In this document: positions 10,568 to 22,351 of the stretch, piece after piece
How positions within the stretch are numbered: the first letter of the stretch is position 1
Layout of the letters: each line of letters opens with the position of its first letter
Source of the DNA: Litsea cubeba
Lineage: Eukaryota; Streptophyta; Magnoliopsida; Laurales; Lauraceae
Direction: 5' to 3'
Length of the DNA stretch: 64,000 bases
Assembly: GCA_012931725.1 (NCBI GenBank)
Contig: CM022951.1
Coordinates: forward strand, 33,957,308 to 34,021,307
Made by a program: the position numbers and the translations under genes
The notes under the pieces: model-generated
What the model was told of the DNA's origin: nothing
The model's input: the letters and a program-made list of their open reading frames with translations, nothing else
The model's database searches: none

Positions 10568-13500
10568 GTGCCTTCTCCCTCAGCTAGAGGCAACGCCCAG
10601 GCTCGTGCCGAGGCCAGGCAAGCCTCTCATGGGAAGGAGGTGATGAGGGCCGAGCTCGGACCAGCGTCCAAGAGAGCGCGGCGCGAGCGCCCAGCTATCT
10701 CGTTTTCGGATAAGGACCTCAAGGGAGTGTAGTTTCCCCATAACGATCCCCTGCTCCTGACGATGAAGCTGCGAGACTTCACAGTGAAGAGGATCCTTGT
10801 CGACTCCGGCAGTTCATCCAAGATCCTCTACTACGGATGCTTCAAGAAGATGGGACTCTCGGAGGCTGACTTAAAAGAAGCTCGTACGCCCCTGATAGGG
10901 TTCAGCGCCAAACCGGTCTACCCCGAGGGAAGAGTCACTCTGGAGACCAGGGTGGGAGGAGCCTCTGTGATGACCGACTTCCTAGTAGTGGACGCCCCTT
11001 CCCCCTACAATGCTATTATGGGCAGGACGTGGCTCCACAGGATGGAAGTGGTTCCCTCCACTTTCCACCAGAAGCTGAAGTTCGTGCTTGAGGACAAGGA
11101 AGGCAAGATGGAAGTGATTACTGTGGATGGGGATCAGCAGCTGACTAGGCAATGTATGATGGCTGTAGTCCCTAGGGAGAAGGAGCCGGAGCGAGTACAT
11201 GTAGTAGAACTCGAGAGGGAGCTGGACGAGATCGGCTGAGATCTTGAGAAAAAGAGCATCGAAGACCTAGCCGAAGTCAGGATCGACCCGCTCGACCCAG
11301 ACAGGTTCTTCCTGATCGGCAGCCAGCTTCCCGACCCCAAAAGAGCCGAGCTCTCGAGATTCTTGATGCAGAATAGAGACGTCTTTGCTTGGACTCCGAG
11401 CAAAATGCCTGGGATCGACCCTGAGGTTATGTGCCACAAACTGAATGTAGATCCCAGCCACAAGCCAGTGGTGTAGAGGGCCCGCAGGACGGGGTTGCAG
11501 CAAACAGAAGCCGTAGTCGAGGAGGTCGACAGGTTGCTAGAAGCCGGCGCGATCAGAGAGGTCCAGTACCCGGTCTGGTTAGCTAATACGGTGGTGGTCA
11601 AGAAAAAAATCGACAAGTGGAGAGTGTGCGTCGATTTCACCGACCTCAACAAAGCTTGCCCGAAGGACAGCTTCCCACTCCCGAAAATTGACCAAATGAT
11701 CGACGCCACTGCTGGCCATGACAGGATGAGCTTCCTCGATGCTTATAGAGGCTACCATCAGATCCCAATGTTTGAGCCGGACGAGGAAAAGACTGCATTC
11801 ATAACCCCCCGCGGCACTTATTGTTATAAGGTGATGCCCTTTAGACTGAAGAACGCGGGGGCAACCTATCAGCGTCTCGTCACAAAGATGTTCCAGGCTC
11901 AGCTCGGCAAAATCGTCGAAGTCTACATTGATGACATGGGTGTCAAATCTAAGCAGTCTCACGAGCACCTGGCGGACTTGGCACAAGTCTTCGGCATCCT
12001 CAAAGAGTTCAAGCTCAAGTTGAACGCCTCCAAATGTGCTTTCAGCGTCGCTTCCGGCAAATTCCTCGGAAGTCTAGTGACCCGGAGAGGAATAAAAGCC
12101 AACCCAGATCAGATCACGGCGATCTTGGGAATCCAGAGCCCGACTACCACCAAGGAAGTCCAAAAGCTGACTGGCATGGCCGCCGCACTCAACCGCTTCA
12201 TCAGCAGATCATCAGATAAGTGCCTGCCTTTCTTTCAGCTCTTAAGAAAAAATTTAAAATTTCAATGGACCCCTGAGTGCGACCAAGCATTGCAAGCACT
12301 CAAAACTTATCTTTCTTCACCACCTTTGCTCTCCACCCCAACTCAGGGGGAGACATTATATTTGTATCTGGCAGTCTCGGATCACGCGGTGAGCTCTGTC
12401 CTCATAAGAGAGGACGACGAAACACAAAAGCCCATCTATTATACGAGCAAGATCCTCCTTGATGCCGAGACCAGATACCTTTTGCTTGAGAAGCTCGCGG
12501 TGGCACTCGTCAGTGCCTCCCGCAAGCTCTCTCATTATTTTCAATCCCACACCATTGTGGTTATTATGGAACATCCACTCCGATCCATCTTTAAAAAAGC
12601 TGACTTTTCAGGAAGAATCTCAAAATGGGTGGTCGAATTGGGGCAGTATGATATTCAGTACCGTCCCAGGACTGCGATCAAAGCCCAGATTCTGGCAGAT
12701 TTCATTGTTGAGTTCGTCTCTCCGAGCTTGGCTTCGACCCAGCCCGACACCGAACTGGGGGGCATAGGGCATGAGAATGAAGTCACCGAGGTCGGCGAAC
12801 CTTCTCAGAGCCAAGTCATGGACTCGGCATGGAGAGTCTTCGTCGACGGCTCATCTACCTCTAAAAGGGTCGGTGCCGGCATAGTCCCCCAATAGCCAGA
12901 AGGACTGGTCATAGAGCAAGCCTTGACCTTGGACTTCAAAGCGACGAACAATGAAGCCGAGTACGAAGGTCTGATTGCAGGACTGAACAGCGCCCGAATC
13001 CTCGGAGCCCGGCAATTGGTGGTCTTCAGCAACTCACAACTGGTAACTAGCCAACTAATTGGAGACCACCAAGCCCGGGACGACAGGATGGCGGCCTATT
13101 TAGCCCTCGTAAAGAAACTGCTCACTCATTTCCAAACAGCCGAGGTCAGATAGATCTCCAGAGATACTAACACGCACGCTGATGCGCTCGCGAATTTGGC
13201 CTCCGCTGTTAAAGCAGGAAAGAAAAGAGCTGTTGAGGTTGGGTCGATACCGAGATCAAGCTTAGAGCTCCATTCATCTCGGCAGGTTCTTTGCCTTGAT
13301 CTCGGCCCAAGCTGGATGGACCCAATCATTTCTTACCTCAAGGACGATCAGCTCCCCGAAGACAAGGACGAAGCTCACCGAATCAGACTTAAGGCAGCTC
13401 GATTCTGGCTATCCCCTGAAGGCAAGCTCTACAGAAAATCCTTCACAAGTCCCTACCTCCAATGCGTCCATCCAAGCAAGGTTGACGACTTCTTGTATGA

Positions 13501-14551
13501 GATCCAAGAAGAAATCTGCGGGAGCCACATCGGAGGACGGTCGCTGGCCTACCGAGCTATAAGCCAAGGTTACTGATGGCCGTATATCCAGAAAGACGCG
13601 CAGGCATACACCAGGAAATGTGAAAAGTGCTAGAAGTTCTCCCATTCTCTTCATCAGCCAGCACAGGACCTGAGCCCCCTCTCTAGTCCATGGCCCTTCG
13701 CCCAATGGGGGATGGACATCGTTGGACCTCTCCACCGGGCTCCAGGAAACAAAAGAAGGTTGATAGTTGCTACATATTATTTCACGAAGTGGGTAGAAGC
13801 TGAACCGCTGTCCTCCATCATTGAGAAGGACTCCAAGAATTTTGTGTGGAAAAACATCATAACGAGGTTCGGCATCCCCAGGACCCTGATCTCGGACAAT
13901 GGGACTCAGTTCGACTCTAACTTCTTCAGAGACTTCTGTCAAAGGCATGGCATCAAGAACCACTACTCCACCTAGGCGTACCCGCAAAGCAATGGTCAGG
14001 CCGAAATTTCTAACAAAGTACTGCTTGACGGCCTGAAGAAGCGATTAGACACGGCGAAAGGAAGATGGGTAGAAGAGCTCCCCAGCGTATTATGGGCGTA
14101 CAAGACAACCCCGAGGCGTTCCACTTCGGCGACACCTTTCTCTCTAGCCTATGGGATGGAGGCGGTCATTCCCTTGGAAATCGGCCTCCCTACCCTGAGA
14201 ACAGAGCTTGCTGACCAAGGCCGAAACGAGATGAGCCTGGCAATGGAGCTAGACCTGGCCGACGAGCGCCGAGAAGCAACGGCCATACGACTGGGCGACT
14301 ACCAGCAATGACTAGCCAGAGGATACAATGAAAGGGTCAGGGAGAGAAGTTTCTCAGTAGGAGAGCTGGTCCTGAAGAAGACCCTCCCGGCTGACAGAGA
14401 TCCAAACAAAGGCAAACTAGCCCCGAACTGGCATGGCCCGTTCAGGGTAGTTTTAGTAGCAGGGCGATCTTCTTATAAACTCGAAGACTTGGAAGGCAGG
14501 CAGTTGCCGAGACCATGGAATGCATCCCACTTGAAGAAGTTCTTTTTCTAA
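10568..14551 (+). pseudogene. Gypsy protease-RT-RNase H-aRNH-integrase, multiple stops
   Basis: One frame runs from gag to the final TAA 14549-14551, without any indel that I can see. Protease has LVDSGSSSK (near 10798) and NAIMGRTWL. RT has VCVDFTDLNKACPKD (near 11627) and YIDDMG (near 11924). RNase H has YTSKILLDAETRY. The second, archaeal-type RNase H has VFVDGSSTS (near 12838) and NNEAEYEGL (near 12949). Integrase has a CEKC pair, MDIVGP (near 13712), ISDNGTQFD and SNGQAE. The C-terminus has LVLKK and WHGPFRV. In-frame stops lie at 10730, 11237, 11474, 12893, 13151, 13574, 13631, 13973 and 14309. Stop 13631 replaces the usual Gln of CQK and 14309 the usual Arg of QQR. The element is inactive. 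Confidence 0.9.
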
Positions 14552-14631
14552 GATGTAATGGAAGTCTCATGATCAATAAAAGCAGCATTTGCCCTGTCAT
14601 CAATCTGTGCCACCTTATCTGAGTTCGGCAG

Positions 14632-15120
14632 CTTCGGGTTCATACACCCTGGGACTGACTTCGGGTTCATACACCCAGTCTTCCCTAAACTTTGGGTTCA
14701 CTCACCCATGGACTGACTTAGGGTTCATACACCCAGTCGCTCCTAAAACTCTGGGTTCATACACCCTGGGACTGACTTCGGGTTCATGTACCCAGTCTTC
14801 CCTAAACTTTGGGTTCACGCACCCATGGACTGACTTAGGGTTCATACACCCAGTTGCTCCTAAAACTCTGGGTTCATACACCCTGGGACTGACTTCGGGT
14901 TCATACACGCAGTATTCCCTAAACTTTGGGTTCACGCACCCAGGGACTGACTTAGGGTTCATACACCCAAGTGCTCCTAAAACTCTGGGTTCATACACCC
15001 TGGGACTGACCTCGGGTTCATACACCCAGTCTTCCCTAAACTTTGGGTTCACACACCCAGGGACTGACTTAGAGTTCATACACCTAGTCGCTCCCAAAAC
15101 TCTAGGTTCATACACCCTCC
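14632..15120 (+). repeat. 117-bp minisatellite, about four copies
   Basis: Just after pol, a 117-base unit containing four variants of GGGTTCATACACCC alternates CCTGGGACTGAC, CAGTCTTCCCTAAAC, CATGGACTGAC and CAGTCGCTCCTAAAAC. It repeats about four times with few changes. The period is a multiple of three and both strands stay open (218 codons plus, 137 codons minus). That follows from the repeat and is not evidence of a protein. Variable tandem arrays in the 3' untranslated region are known in Tat elements. Confidence 0.9.
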
Positions 15121-16489
15121 GAGATCAATCCCGGACCCAGGCTCGCACAGCCGAGATCCTCGAAGCTCTGGGCTCATCTCGGCCAATAGCTGTCTTTAAA
15201 GGACAAAGTAGTAAAGTGCAGAAAAAAGCAGTGCAAAAGCAGTAAATTGCGGAAAAAAGCAGTGCAAGCGCAGAAATGCAGAAAAGAGCAGTGCAAGCAT
15301 AGAAATGCAGAAAGAAGCAGAAAATAGCAGAGATACAGAATACACAGTTCATTGGCACAAAAATGTCATTTTTATTAAGAATGTTATCCTCATTACATGA
15401 GTTGCAGAAAAGCAAAATAAAATAAGGAGGCTCGCAATCCTCTAAAAACAGAAAAAGAAAGGAAGATTGGAGACTGATCTTCGCTGGCCCACTGCTTGGA
15501 GATTCTAGGAGACTCTGATCTTCACTGACTTCTCGGTCTGGTCCTCGGTGCCAGGAGCTCTACAATACCCTATGGTTGGTTAGACCAAAGTTTGCAAACA
15601 AGCTCAAGCTCCTAGAGACCCTGACCTTCATTGATCTTCAGCCCGCAGGCTTCCCGATCTGGTCCTCAATGCCACACAAGACCCTGCAGGATCAAGTTGG
15701 CGACCAACTCCCAGCTGCATAGACAGGAGTTGATCTCCTCGCAGCCGCATAGGTGGGAGTTGGCTGTGGACCCGCGTTCAGAGAACGCGTGGTCCACGGG
15801 GACCGTATTCAGAGAACGCGCAGACCATGACCGCCAGCGACAACCCCTCCTGGAGGAAGCTGCCTTCAGTCGCAGAGGGTTCGTTCAGAATAAAGGTTCC
15901 TAAACTCCTAGAGAATGGAACTACCAGAATGTCTGGCAGAGGCGGGCAGGTCCTCATGGCTATGAAAAATGAGAAGTGCTACTGGTTCAGGTTCTTTTTT
16001 ACTCTCTCATGGCAGCAGGCTTACCCCCCTATTTATAGGGGGAAGAAGGGCCCGGTCCTCAAGGGCCCATTAATGGGGAGAGGTCTCCCATGCTTCGCGT
16101 GGAGCGCACGTCTTCTACAAGTTGACTGACGGTTCCGATGGCGACACGTGGAGCCATCTGCTCGTTTTCCTCATCGGCCTTACCGCCGTACTTACTGCTA
16201 TTTATGAGCCTCGAAATGTGGGATATCGGAGCGGATAACCATGAAGACCGTCAAGTACCCTCTTCCCAACTCAGAACTCTCACGTCACAGCATTCAGTTG
16301 GACTCAAACACAAAGAAGCCAAACTCAAAAAGAAAGAGGAAGAAAGCTCAATTGATTAAATTGGTTTTTCATTCAAAAGGCAAGAGATTACAAGTAGATT
16401 CACTTTACATCTCCAAAAGTCAGAAAGACTACAAGTTAAAAGCAGGAAAAATACAATGTTCAAAAGGTGCGAGAGCCTCGGCGACTTGG
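15121..16489. other. Gypsy spacer between pol and antisense gene
   Basis: No convincing gene. It contains short direct repeats: GCAGAAATGCAGAAA-like units (15210-15330), a degenerate duplicated block around GGTCTGGTCCTC (15530 and 15655), and a repeated TTCAGAGAACGCG (near 15778 and 15808). A palindrome CCCCTATTTATAGGGG lies at 16027-16042 and could act as a TATA box on either strand. Confidence 0.6.
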
Positions 16490-16727
16490 TCAGCGCCCTG
16501 ATTGCTTTTCTGAAGGACCGGCGGTCTCGGCAGCACCCACGACCATCTTGGGAGGAGCACCACTTGGAGGAAGAACAGATGGAGCATCGCCCGCTGGAGG
16601 GGCGGATTGAGCGTCGCCCGCAGAAGGAATAGGTGGAGCACCATCGGAGAGTGGGTCAGCAGTAGGAGCATCGACTTGGGCACTCTCGGTCGGCGGAGCA
16701 GGACTCGGCTCGGGTTCCGGGCCAGAG
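16490..16727 (-). pseudogene. 3' end of the gypsy antisense gene, separated by solo LTR
   Basis: Minus-strand coding reads a Pro/Ala-rich tail (GPEPEPSPAPPTES...) ending at the stop at 16490-16492. Joining 16727 to 20711 (removing the solo LTR and one CAGAG copy) keeps the minus frame exactly. The Ser codon spans the duplicated bases and the next codon boundary falls at 16721-16723. This tail is therefore the original C-terminus of the coiled-coil protein encoded from 21273 down. Function is unknown. Confidence 0.75.
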
Positions 16728-16923
16728 TGTGAGGACCCGTCCCTAGACATACCTAGTGGGACCCAATTTGACCAAGTCAATCATAGGATATCCTAATTAC
16801 AGATGGGCTTCCCTTGGAGAATTGTGAATTTAACCTTAGGATGACCCAACTACCCGTGGCCTGACCCATTACCCATTAATTAAGAGGGCACTTTAGTCAA
16901 ACCCTACCCCACCTTAATCCCAT

Positions 16924-17660
16924 GTGAGCCCACCTCACTCATCTCACTCTCATCACACCCCCCATCTCATTTTCCCCTTTTTCCCCATTCCCTATTCTAG
17001 GTCACGATGGAGACCCTTTCCCCTCTCTTCTCATTCACTCCACACCAACACAACACAGCAGCCCCTCCATCTCCATTTCTCTCATTCCTCTCCATCCCCT
17101 CATCTCCCTCATCCATCTCTTCTTCTCCCAACCCTTGCCGCCCACTGCCGCCGGACTCCGAGCACGGCGCCATCGCCATCGCCGTGGATGATCTCCTCGA
17201 TCACTGGCAGCCACTCCACCTCTCTTTTCTCCATTTTTCGTTTCTTCTTCTTCCTTGTTTCTCTGTTTCCTTTCTCTGTTTTCTCCTTCTCCCTTAATCC
17301 TCTCTCACTCCTCCCAGCCAACGAAATTACCCAGCCCCTCCATTCCTCTCTATTTTTCCATTTCTTTCCCTCTCTCTCTCTCTCTGTTTTCCCCATTCTT
17401 CCCCTTCACTGTCTTACTCTTTCTCTCTAATTCTCCATTTCTTTCTCTCTCTATTTTCCCCATTTTCCCCTTCACTGTTTCACTCTTTTCCCTCATCTCT
17501 CCACTCCACTCCACTCCACTCACTGACGTGAGTCAACTCCCATTCCACCCATCTCACTCTTTCTCTTTCTTTCTCTCTAATTCCCTCTCTGTTCTCTCTC
17601 TTTCTTGCTCCATTCTTTCTTTCTTCTATTCTGTCTTCTCCTTCTTGCATCCTAGTAGGC
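16924..17660 (+). repeat. Pyrimidine-rich low-complexity tract in solo LTR
   Basis: About 740 bases are dominated by C and T (CTCTCT, TTTCTC, CCACTCCACT units). They give open reading frames rich in Ser, Leu, Pro and Phe on one strand and Glu, Lys and Arg on the other. I regard these as compositional artefacts. Confidence 0.75.
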
Positions 17661-18309
17661 CACCATCATCACCACTAATTTAGTGGGCCACCAATCAAGT
17701 GGGCCCCACAACCTCCGATCACCATCATCTTTGTGTGGACCCCGCGAGCTCCCCATCTCCAATTTGCAAGCCACCACTCCATTCCCTTTCTCTGTTTGGT
17801 AAGCTCCCATTTCCCTAGGTTTGGTTTATGTGCTTTGGGTGTGGAGTTGTGTTAAGATAGCTTAGAGCTTCCCTTTCTTTTAATTTATGTTTTAATTTAG
17901 TTTTACTTTGCTAATTATTCCTTAGGTTTGATTTGTTGGGCTTTGAGCTAGTGCTTTTGGATTTGGGCATCTCCAACGAAAGGCAAGTAGACATGCTTAG
18001 ATTCTTTAATTAAATTGATTAACATGCTTAGATTGGTAATTACTGTCTTTTATGGATGTTTGGCATGATTTCTGTATTTGGATGGTTGATTGGATGATAA
18101 GATGTATAGAATTGTTAGTCTAAGCTCTTTTTATGTGTATTTGGCCATTGATGGATGAGAATCCCCCATTTGGAAGATCAATGGCCCACTTGTGATGAGA
18201 TCATGATATAGGAGATGTGTTTGATGTTTGGAAGTGTTTGGTGAATATTGGAATGAAAATGGGGAAATCCAGGAATTACGGTACTTGCAACAGTATTCAG
18301 CTAGGCAGG

Positions 18310-18740
18310 CCGAACTCCGGTAGGCAAGTTGGCCGAGCTCAGGTGTTGGCCGAGCTCAACTAGGCAGGCAGGCCGAGCTCAGTGCCTGGTTGGCCGAGCT
18401 CAGAGCAGGTTAGCCGAGCTCAGTGCCTAGTTGGCCGAACTCAGAGCAGGTTAGCCGAGCTCAGTGCCTAGTTGGCCGAGCTCAGAGCAGTTTGGCCGAG
18501 CTCAGTGCCTAGTTGGCCGAGCTCAGAGCAGTTTGGCCGAGCTCAGTGCATGGTTGGCCGAGCTCAGAGCAGGTTAGCCGAGCTCAGTGCCTAGTTGGCG
18601 GAGCTCAGAACAGTTGGTCGAGCTCAGTGCCTGGTTGACCGAGCTCAATGCCTGGTTGGCCGAGCTCAGAACAATTTGGCCGAGCTCAGTGTCTGGTTGG
18701 CCGAGCTCAGAGTAGGTTGGCCGAGCTCAGTGTATACATT
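18310..18740 (+). repeat. About 20 copies of a TTGGCCGAGCTCAG tandem unit
   Basis: The core GGCCGAGCTCAG recurs roughly every 21 bases. Linkers alternate between TGCCTAGTT and AGCAGGTTA types, making a higher-order unit of about 42 bases. Each unit contains the palindrome GAGCTC. The array lies in the middle of the solo LTR. Confidence 0.9.
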
Positions 18741-19473
18741 GACATTTCCCAGATTTGTACCCTTTTATGATTTGATCATGTGTGGGCCCCGTTGACCTTC
18801 CATTTGGACTATTTGGGATACGCTATACGCGAGTCAAGGGCCGGGCTTAACCTTGACCCGTGTAGCCATCTAAGTAGGGTCTTGGGTTGTAAAACGGAAC
18901 CTGATTCAAGGGTTATGGATGTCTTATGATGCTAAATACATACAGGAGCACCAAGGATACTTAATAAGCATCTGGGACTCCGTGATCACTTTCTTAGGTG
19001 AAGTGGGACCTTGGACCTGAATAGAGGGGCAGCAATCATCGATGGATTTGGAATATGTGGTATCTATGTTGATGAGACGGACACTAAGGCTGGCTGGTAG
19101 ATCCGAACCTTGGATGTAGGCCTTGAGATGTACTATAAATCAGGGCATTGCACTTAGGCTCTGATCCATGATCACGGTCCGTATTGGATGAAATGTCAGG
19201 ACATGGCACTTGAAGTCCTGACCGATAATATTGGGAACTTAACGATAGATACTAATAGACGGACTGTATATTGAGATAATACTAATTAAGCGTATAGAGA
19301 AGCGGAGTTTACAAGGGTATGCACTATTAATTGTTGGGAACCACAAGGATGGACTAGCTATACCCGAACTCCGTGTCTCATACCCTTGACTATTATCATC
19401 TCATATTAAGGATAATAAGGCTATCTAGTTCGGAGTACCCCCACCTAGTGATCTGTAGATTTGTGGTTGTACG

Positions 19474-19564
19474 ATTAGTCTGCCGAGGGTTATGATGCCG
19501 GCATGGACATTGATATTGATTAGTCTGCCGAGGGTTATGATGCCGGCATGGACTTTGATATTGT
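19474..19564 (+). repeat. 45-bp direct duplication in solo LTR
   Basis: Two near-identical units, each containing GATTAGTCTGCCGAGGG and ATGATGCCGGCATGGAC, lie side by side. The unit contains the palindrome TGCCGGCA. Confidence 0.75.
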
Positions 19565-20710
19565 GATGTGATTGACACAGTAGGTACCAGGTGTGGGTGG
19601 GGTACTGAGACCGCCGGCATTCGGACCGGGTGTATGGATGGACGGTGATATTGATCTAGCAGGTAAGTCCAATGACTGGGACTTGGCCGTGGCTATGGAT
19701 ATTGTTGGTTGAGATAGCACGTAAGACCAATGGCTGTGACTTGGCTGTAGCTATGGACATCGATGGATTCTTCTACGCTCTTATTCGACGTGACGACAAC
19801 TGTGGGTGGCTATGACCCCCATGGTTGGTGTCAATCGACAGTTGTTGGGACGATGACGATGGGCTGGCTCTGACCCCCACGTCCTTTGTACTTCAACTGT
19901 GGACGTACCTTTGTGTGCTTCTATGTATGTGAATTGGATGTATGAATATCATATATTATGGATATCATTGTTTATTGTCTTTAACTGCCGCCGTTGATAC
20001 GGTTGGATCTGGATGCGATGGTTATGACTATGGTAATGCTACTTCCTCTATTTACTTCTGTTACTGATGACTCTGATGTGCTTGTGTGGTTTAATTGATG
20101 TTTCGATGGCTTCTCTCATCTACTTGTTATGTGGTATCAAACATCTGTTACATCAATATCTTGATTATCGTTCATGCACTACACTTTACACTGCTTTATG
20201 TTGCACTCTGATATTCAATATTATTATCGAGATACTAATCATGCAGGTACAGCTGGGATCAGGTATGGTCTTCGTTCCTATCTAATGATATAATGTATTG
20301 CCATCTAAACATGCCTATTTGCCTGGCTCTTCGAGCCTGACCCAATCCTTGGTGTCTCCAGGTATCTTCTCTTCCGCTTTCTTTGATTGGTTGTTTGCGT
20401 GGCGGCTGATCTGTTGCCACAGGGTTCAGAGATTGATGCAGTTGGTGCATCGTGAGGCGTCTATCATATAGGTTTATATTCTTTCCTTTTCTTGTAGCTG
20501 GCCGTGTTGGCCTAGGATTGAATAGTTAGTTTAATTATGGAAAGTACCTTGTAATTCCTTAAAATGAAATAAAATTTTAGGGCCTTGTCCATTTACCTGC
20601 TCATATGAGATTCACACTTGATTATATTGTTGGATTTTCCGCATCTCTTGGGTACTTTCTCGTAGCGCCCCGAGATTCGAGGCGCCCGGATTTTGGGGCG
20701 TTACACAGAG

Positions 20711-21273
20711 TACTTCGGTAGGCTTTGATAAACCGGGTGGTCTTTAGGAACCCCCGCCCGTTTCAAGGCGGTCAGACATCTCTCCTCAAACAGAATGGAG
20801 GTTATCTCCTCCACCTGTCTTTCATACTCCTCTGTGGCCTGGTCCACTCCCTTCTGAAAGGCGGCTTGGGCCTTGGCCTGCAGTGAGGACTTAAGGTCTT
20901 CGGCATGCCGAGCCTTCAGTTCGGCATTTTCCTTCTGAAGGTTCTCTACCTCGGCACGTTTGGCAAGCACTTCGGCACGCTGCCTCATCGATTATGCCGC
21001 CGAATCTGCCTTCATTTTCGCCAGCTCCGTCTCCATCTCGGCCAGCCTTTTCGTCTTCACCCATATTTCACCCCTCAACTGATGGGTTGTCGAGGTGAGA
21101 TCTGTGATACTGACCAGTGTCACCTCCAGCTGTGCGGTTATCTCGGTGCTGCTTTTCTTCAAGTCCGCCAGCTCCTTCCTCAATTTCTCCCTCTCAGACT
21201 CCAGTTGAGTGATCCTGGAGACGTTCTTGTCGCTCCTTTCCACCACCAACTGAAGCCTCTGCACATTCTGCAA
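20711..21273 (-). pseudogene. Gypsy antisense gene, coiled-coil segment
   Basis: The minus-strand frame reads a long amphipathic Glu/Lys/Leu/Arg-rich helix (VVERSDKNVSRITQLESEREKL... and RQRAEVLAKRAEVENLQ...), a strong coiled-coil pattern across about 180 residues. A single TAA at 20992-20994 interrupts it, with the frame unchanged on both sides. The segment begins after a likely 3' splice site (TTTTGCAG, complement of 21268-21275). It continues across the solo LTR into 16727. The role is unknown; coiled coils are typical of these Tat accessory proteins. Confidence 0.7.
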
Positions 21274-21284
21274 AAGAAAACGAA

Positions 21285-22274
21285 TCAGACGGGAGTAACT
21301 GAAATGAAATACATCAGAAGAGCATCAAGAATACTTATTAGGAGAGCAGCCTGGATCGCTGAAGCCAGCAGACTCTCGTTATCGAACTTTGCGTGCTGCT
21401 CCATGTCACGCGGAAGGGCACAGGCCTTGGCGAGAGCCCCGATGACGAGAGGGTTCCCCAAGACCCGGTCCTCCACATTTAAAGGCTTCCCGGGCTGAGT
21501 CTCCAGCCTCGGCCTCCACGTTGTAGGGGCAGCGCGAGGTCCGGAGGCCGATCCGGACCCTTGCCCTGCATGGACGCTGAGATCGCGAATCATCTCGGCA
21601 GTAGCCCTGCTCGCTGGCGCACTCTTTCCAGGGGGAGCCTTGCCTCCAGAAGCGCGCGCAGGAGTCTTGCCTGTAAGGGCCGGCTCGGCCCCCAAGTCTT
21701 TCTCCCTAGCTCTTGGCTTCTTTCTGGGTGGGGATCCGCCCCTCGCCCGCTCAGGGGAGCGCCTCCGCTCTCCCTCGCTCGGTGTAATGACGAGGGCGGA
21801 GGAAACAGCAACGCCCCCCAAGCCCGAGGGGGGCGCTGGTAGATGAAGGCGTTGCGGAAGATGAAGACCCGCGCCTGAACTTGGCCGCCAGATCCTTGGT
21901 TCCTGGCACTCGCGAACTGCCCTCCATCATCTCTTCTTGATCAGACGTGTAAGCCTCCACAACCTCCCTTAAACTTGGAGACCCCGAGCTGGAAGAAGTG
22001 GACGCCTCGGCACCAGACGTAGCTCGGCTCGCAGCAGGATCAATCAGAGGGACGCCCCCGGGCATGGCCACAGTAACAGGGGGGAAATCAGGCTGCATCT
22101 CGTCCTCCTGCGCTGCTCCAATCCTCTTGTAATGGCCACGATACCTCTGCGCGTAGCCTAGCAGTTTCCAGGCCGATCTATTCTCGTGCCCGGCGTACCT
22201 TTCAACCTTTCTGTGGTCGGCGACGTTCTTTTTCCAACCGTCGCTTACTGCTCAGCGCTGCCTCTTTCGCAGTT
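21285..22274 (-). pseudogene. Gypsy antisense gene, middle segment
   Basis: The minus-strand region reads VERYAGHENRSAWKLLGYAQ, then MQPDFPPV with a Ser-rich acidic stretch. It continues into a basic Arg/Pro-rich stretch (RRRSPERARGGSPPRKKPR, nuclear-localisation-like) and a short helical region up to about 21335. A frameshift lies near 21800-21840, at runs of G/C, between the 22098 and 21821 frames. Candidate introns flank it (22351-22275 upstream, about 21334-21268 downstream), but their phases do not join perfectly, so further small lesions are likely. I do not recognise a catalytic domain. Confidence 0.6.
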
Positions 22275-22351
22275 CTGCATAGTAAACAAGAGTATCAGTC
22301 CGGCAATTCGAAAGTTAAGCGAAATAAGCGAAATGGAAGGGCGATATTTAC

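Larger units (their letters stand above)
16728..20705. mobile_element. Solo LTR, 3978 bp, with 5-bp target duplication
   Basis: Sequence starting TGTGAGGACCCGT and ending GGGGCGTTACA is flanked on both sides by CAGAG (16723-16727 and 20706-20710). TG...CA ends plus a perfect 5-bp duplication, with no coding domains inside, indicate a solo LTR left by LTR-LTR recombination. The length suggests a gypsy family with very long LTRs. Orientation is uncertain, since the complement also starts TGTAACGCCCC, a common plant LTR start. A non-autonomous TRIM/LARD-type element is less likely because no internal repeat pair is seen. Confidence 0.8.

Noticed and set aside
14589..15245. 218-codon ORF with GSYTLGLTSGSYTQSS-type repeats
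   Set aside because: It is the translation of a 117-bp minisatellite whose period is a multiple of three. The opposite strand is open for the same reason.
15125..15415. Minus-strand Cys/Phe-rich ORF resembling a membrane protein
   Set aside because: It is produced by GCAGAAA-type short repeats and has no start context or homologous partner.
16924..17683. Several 90-170 codon ORFs rich in Ser/Leu/Pro/Phe
   Set aside because: They come from a C/T-rich low-complexity tract inside a solo LTR, with overlapping frames and no domain.
18595..18795. ORF with repeated VGRAQ/VDRAQ words
   Set aside because: It is a translation of the GGCCGAGCTCAG tandem array.
22275..22351. Considered calling a firm intron joining the antisense exons
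   Set aside because: Donor and acceptor look good, but the joined phase does not lead into the downstream frame without another lesion, so I left it as a candidate.
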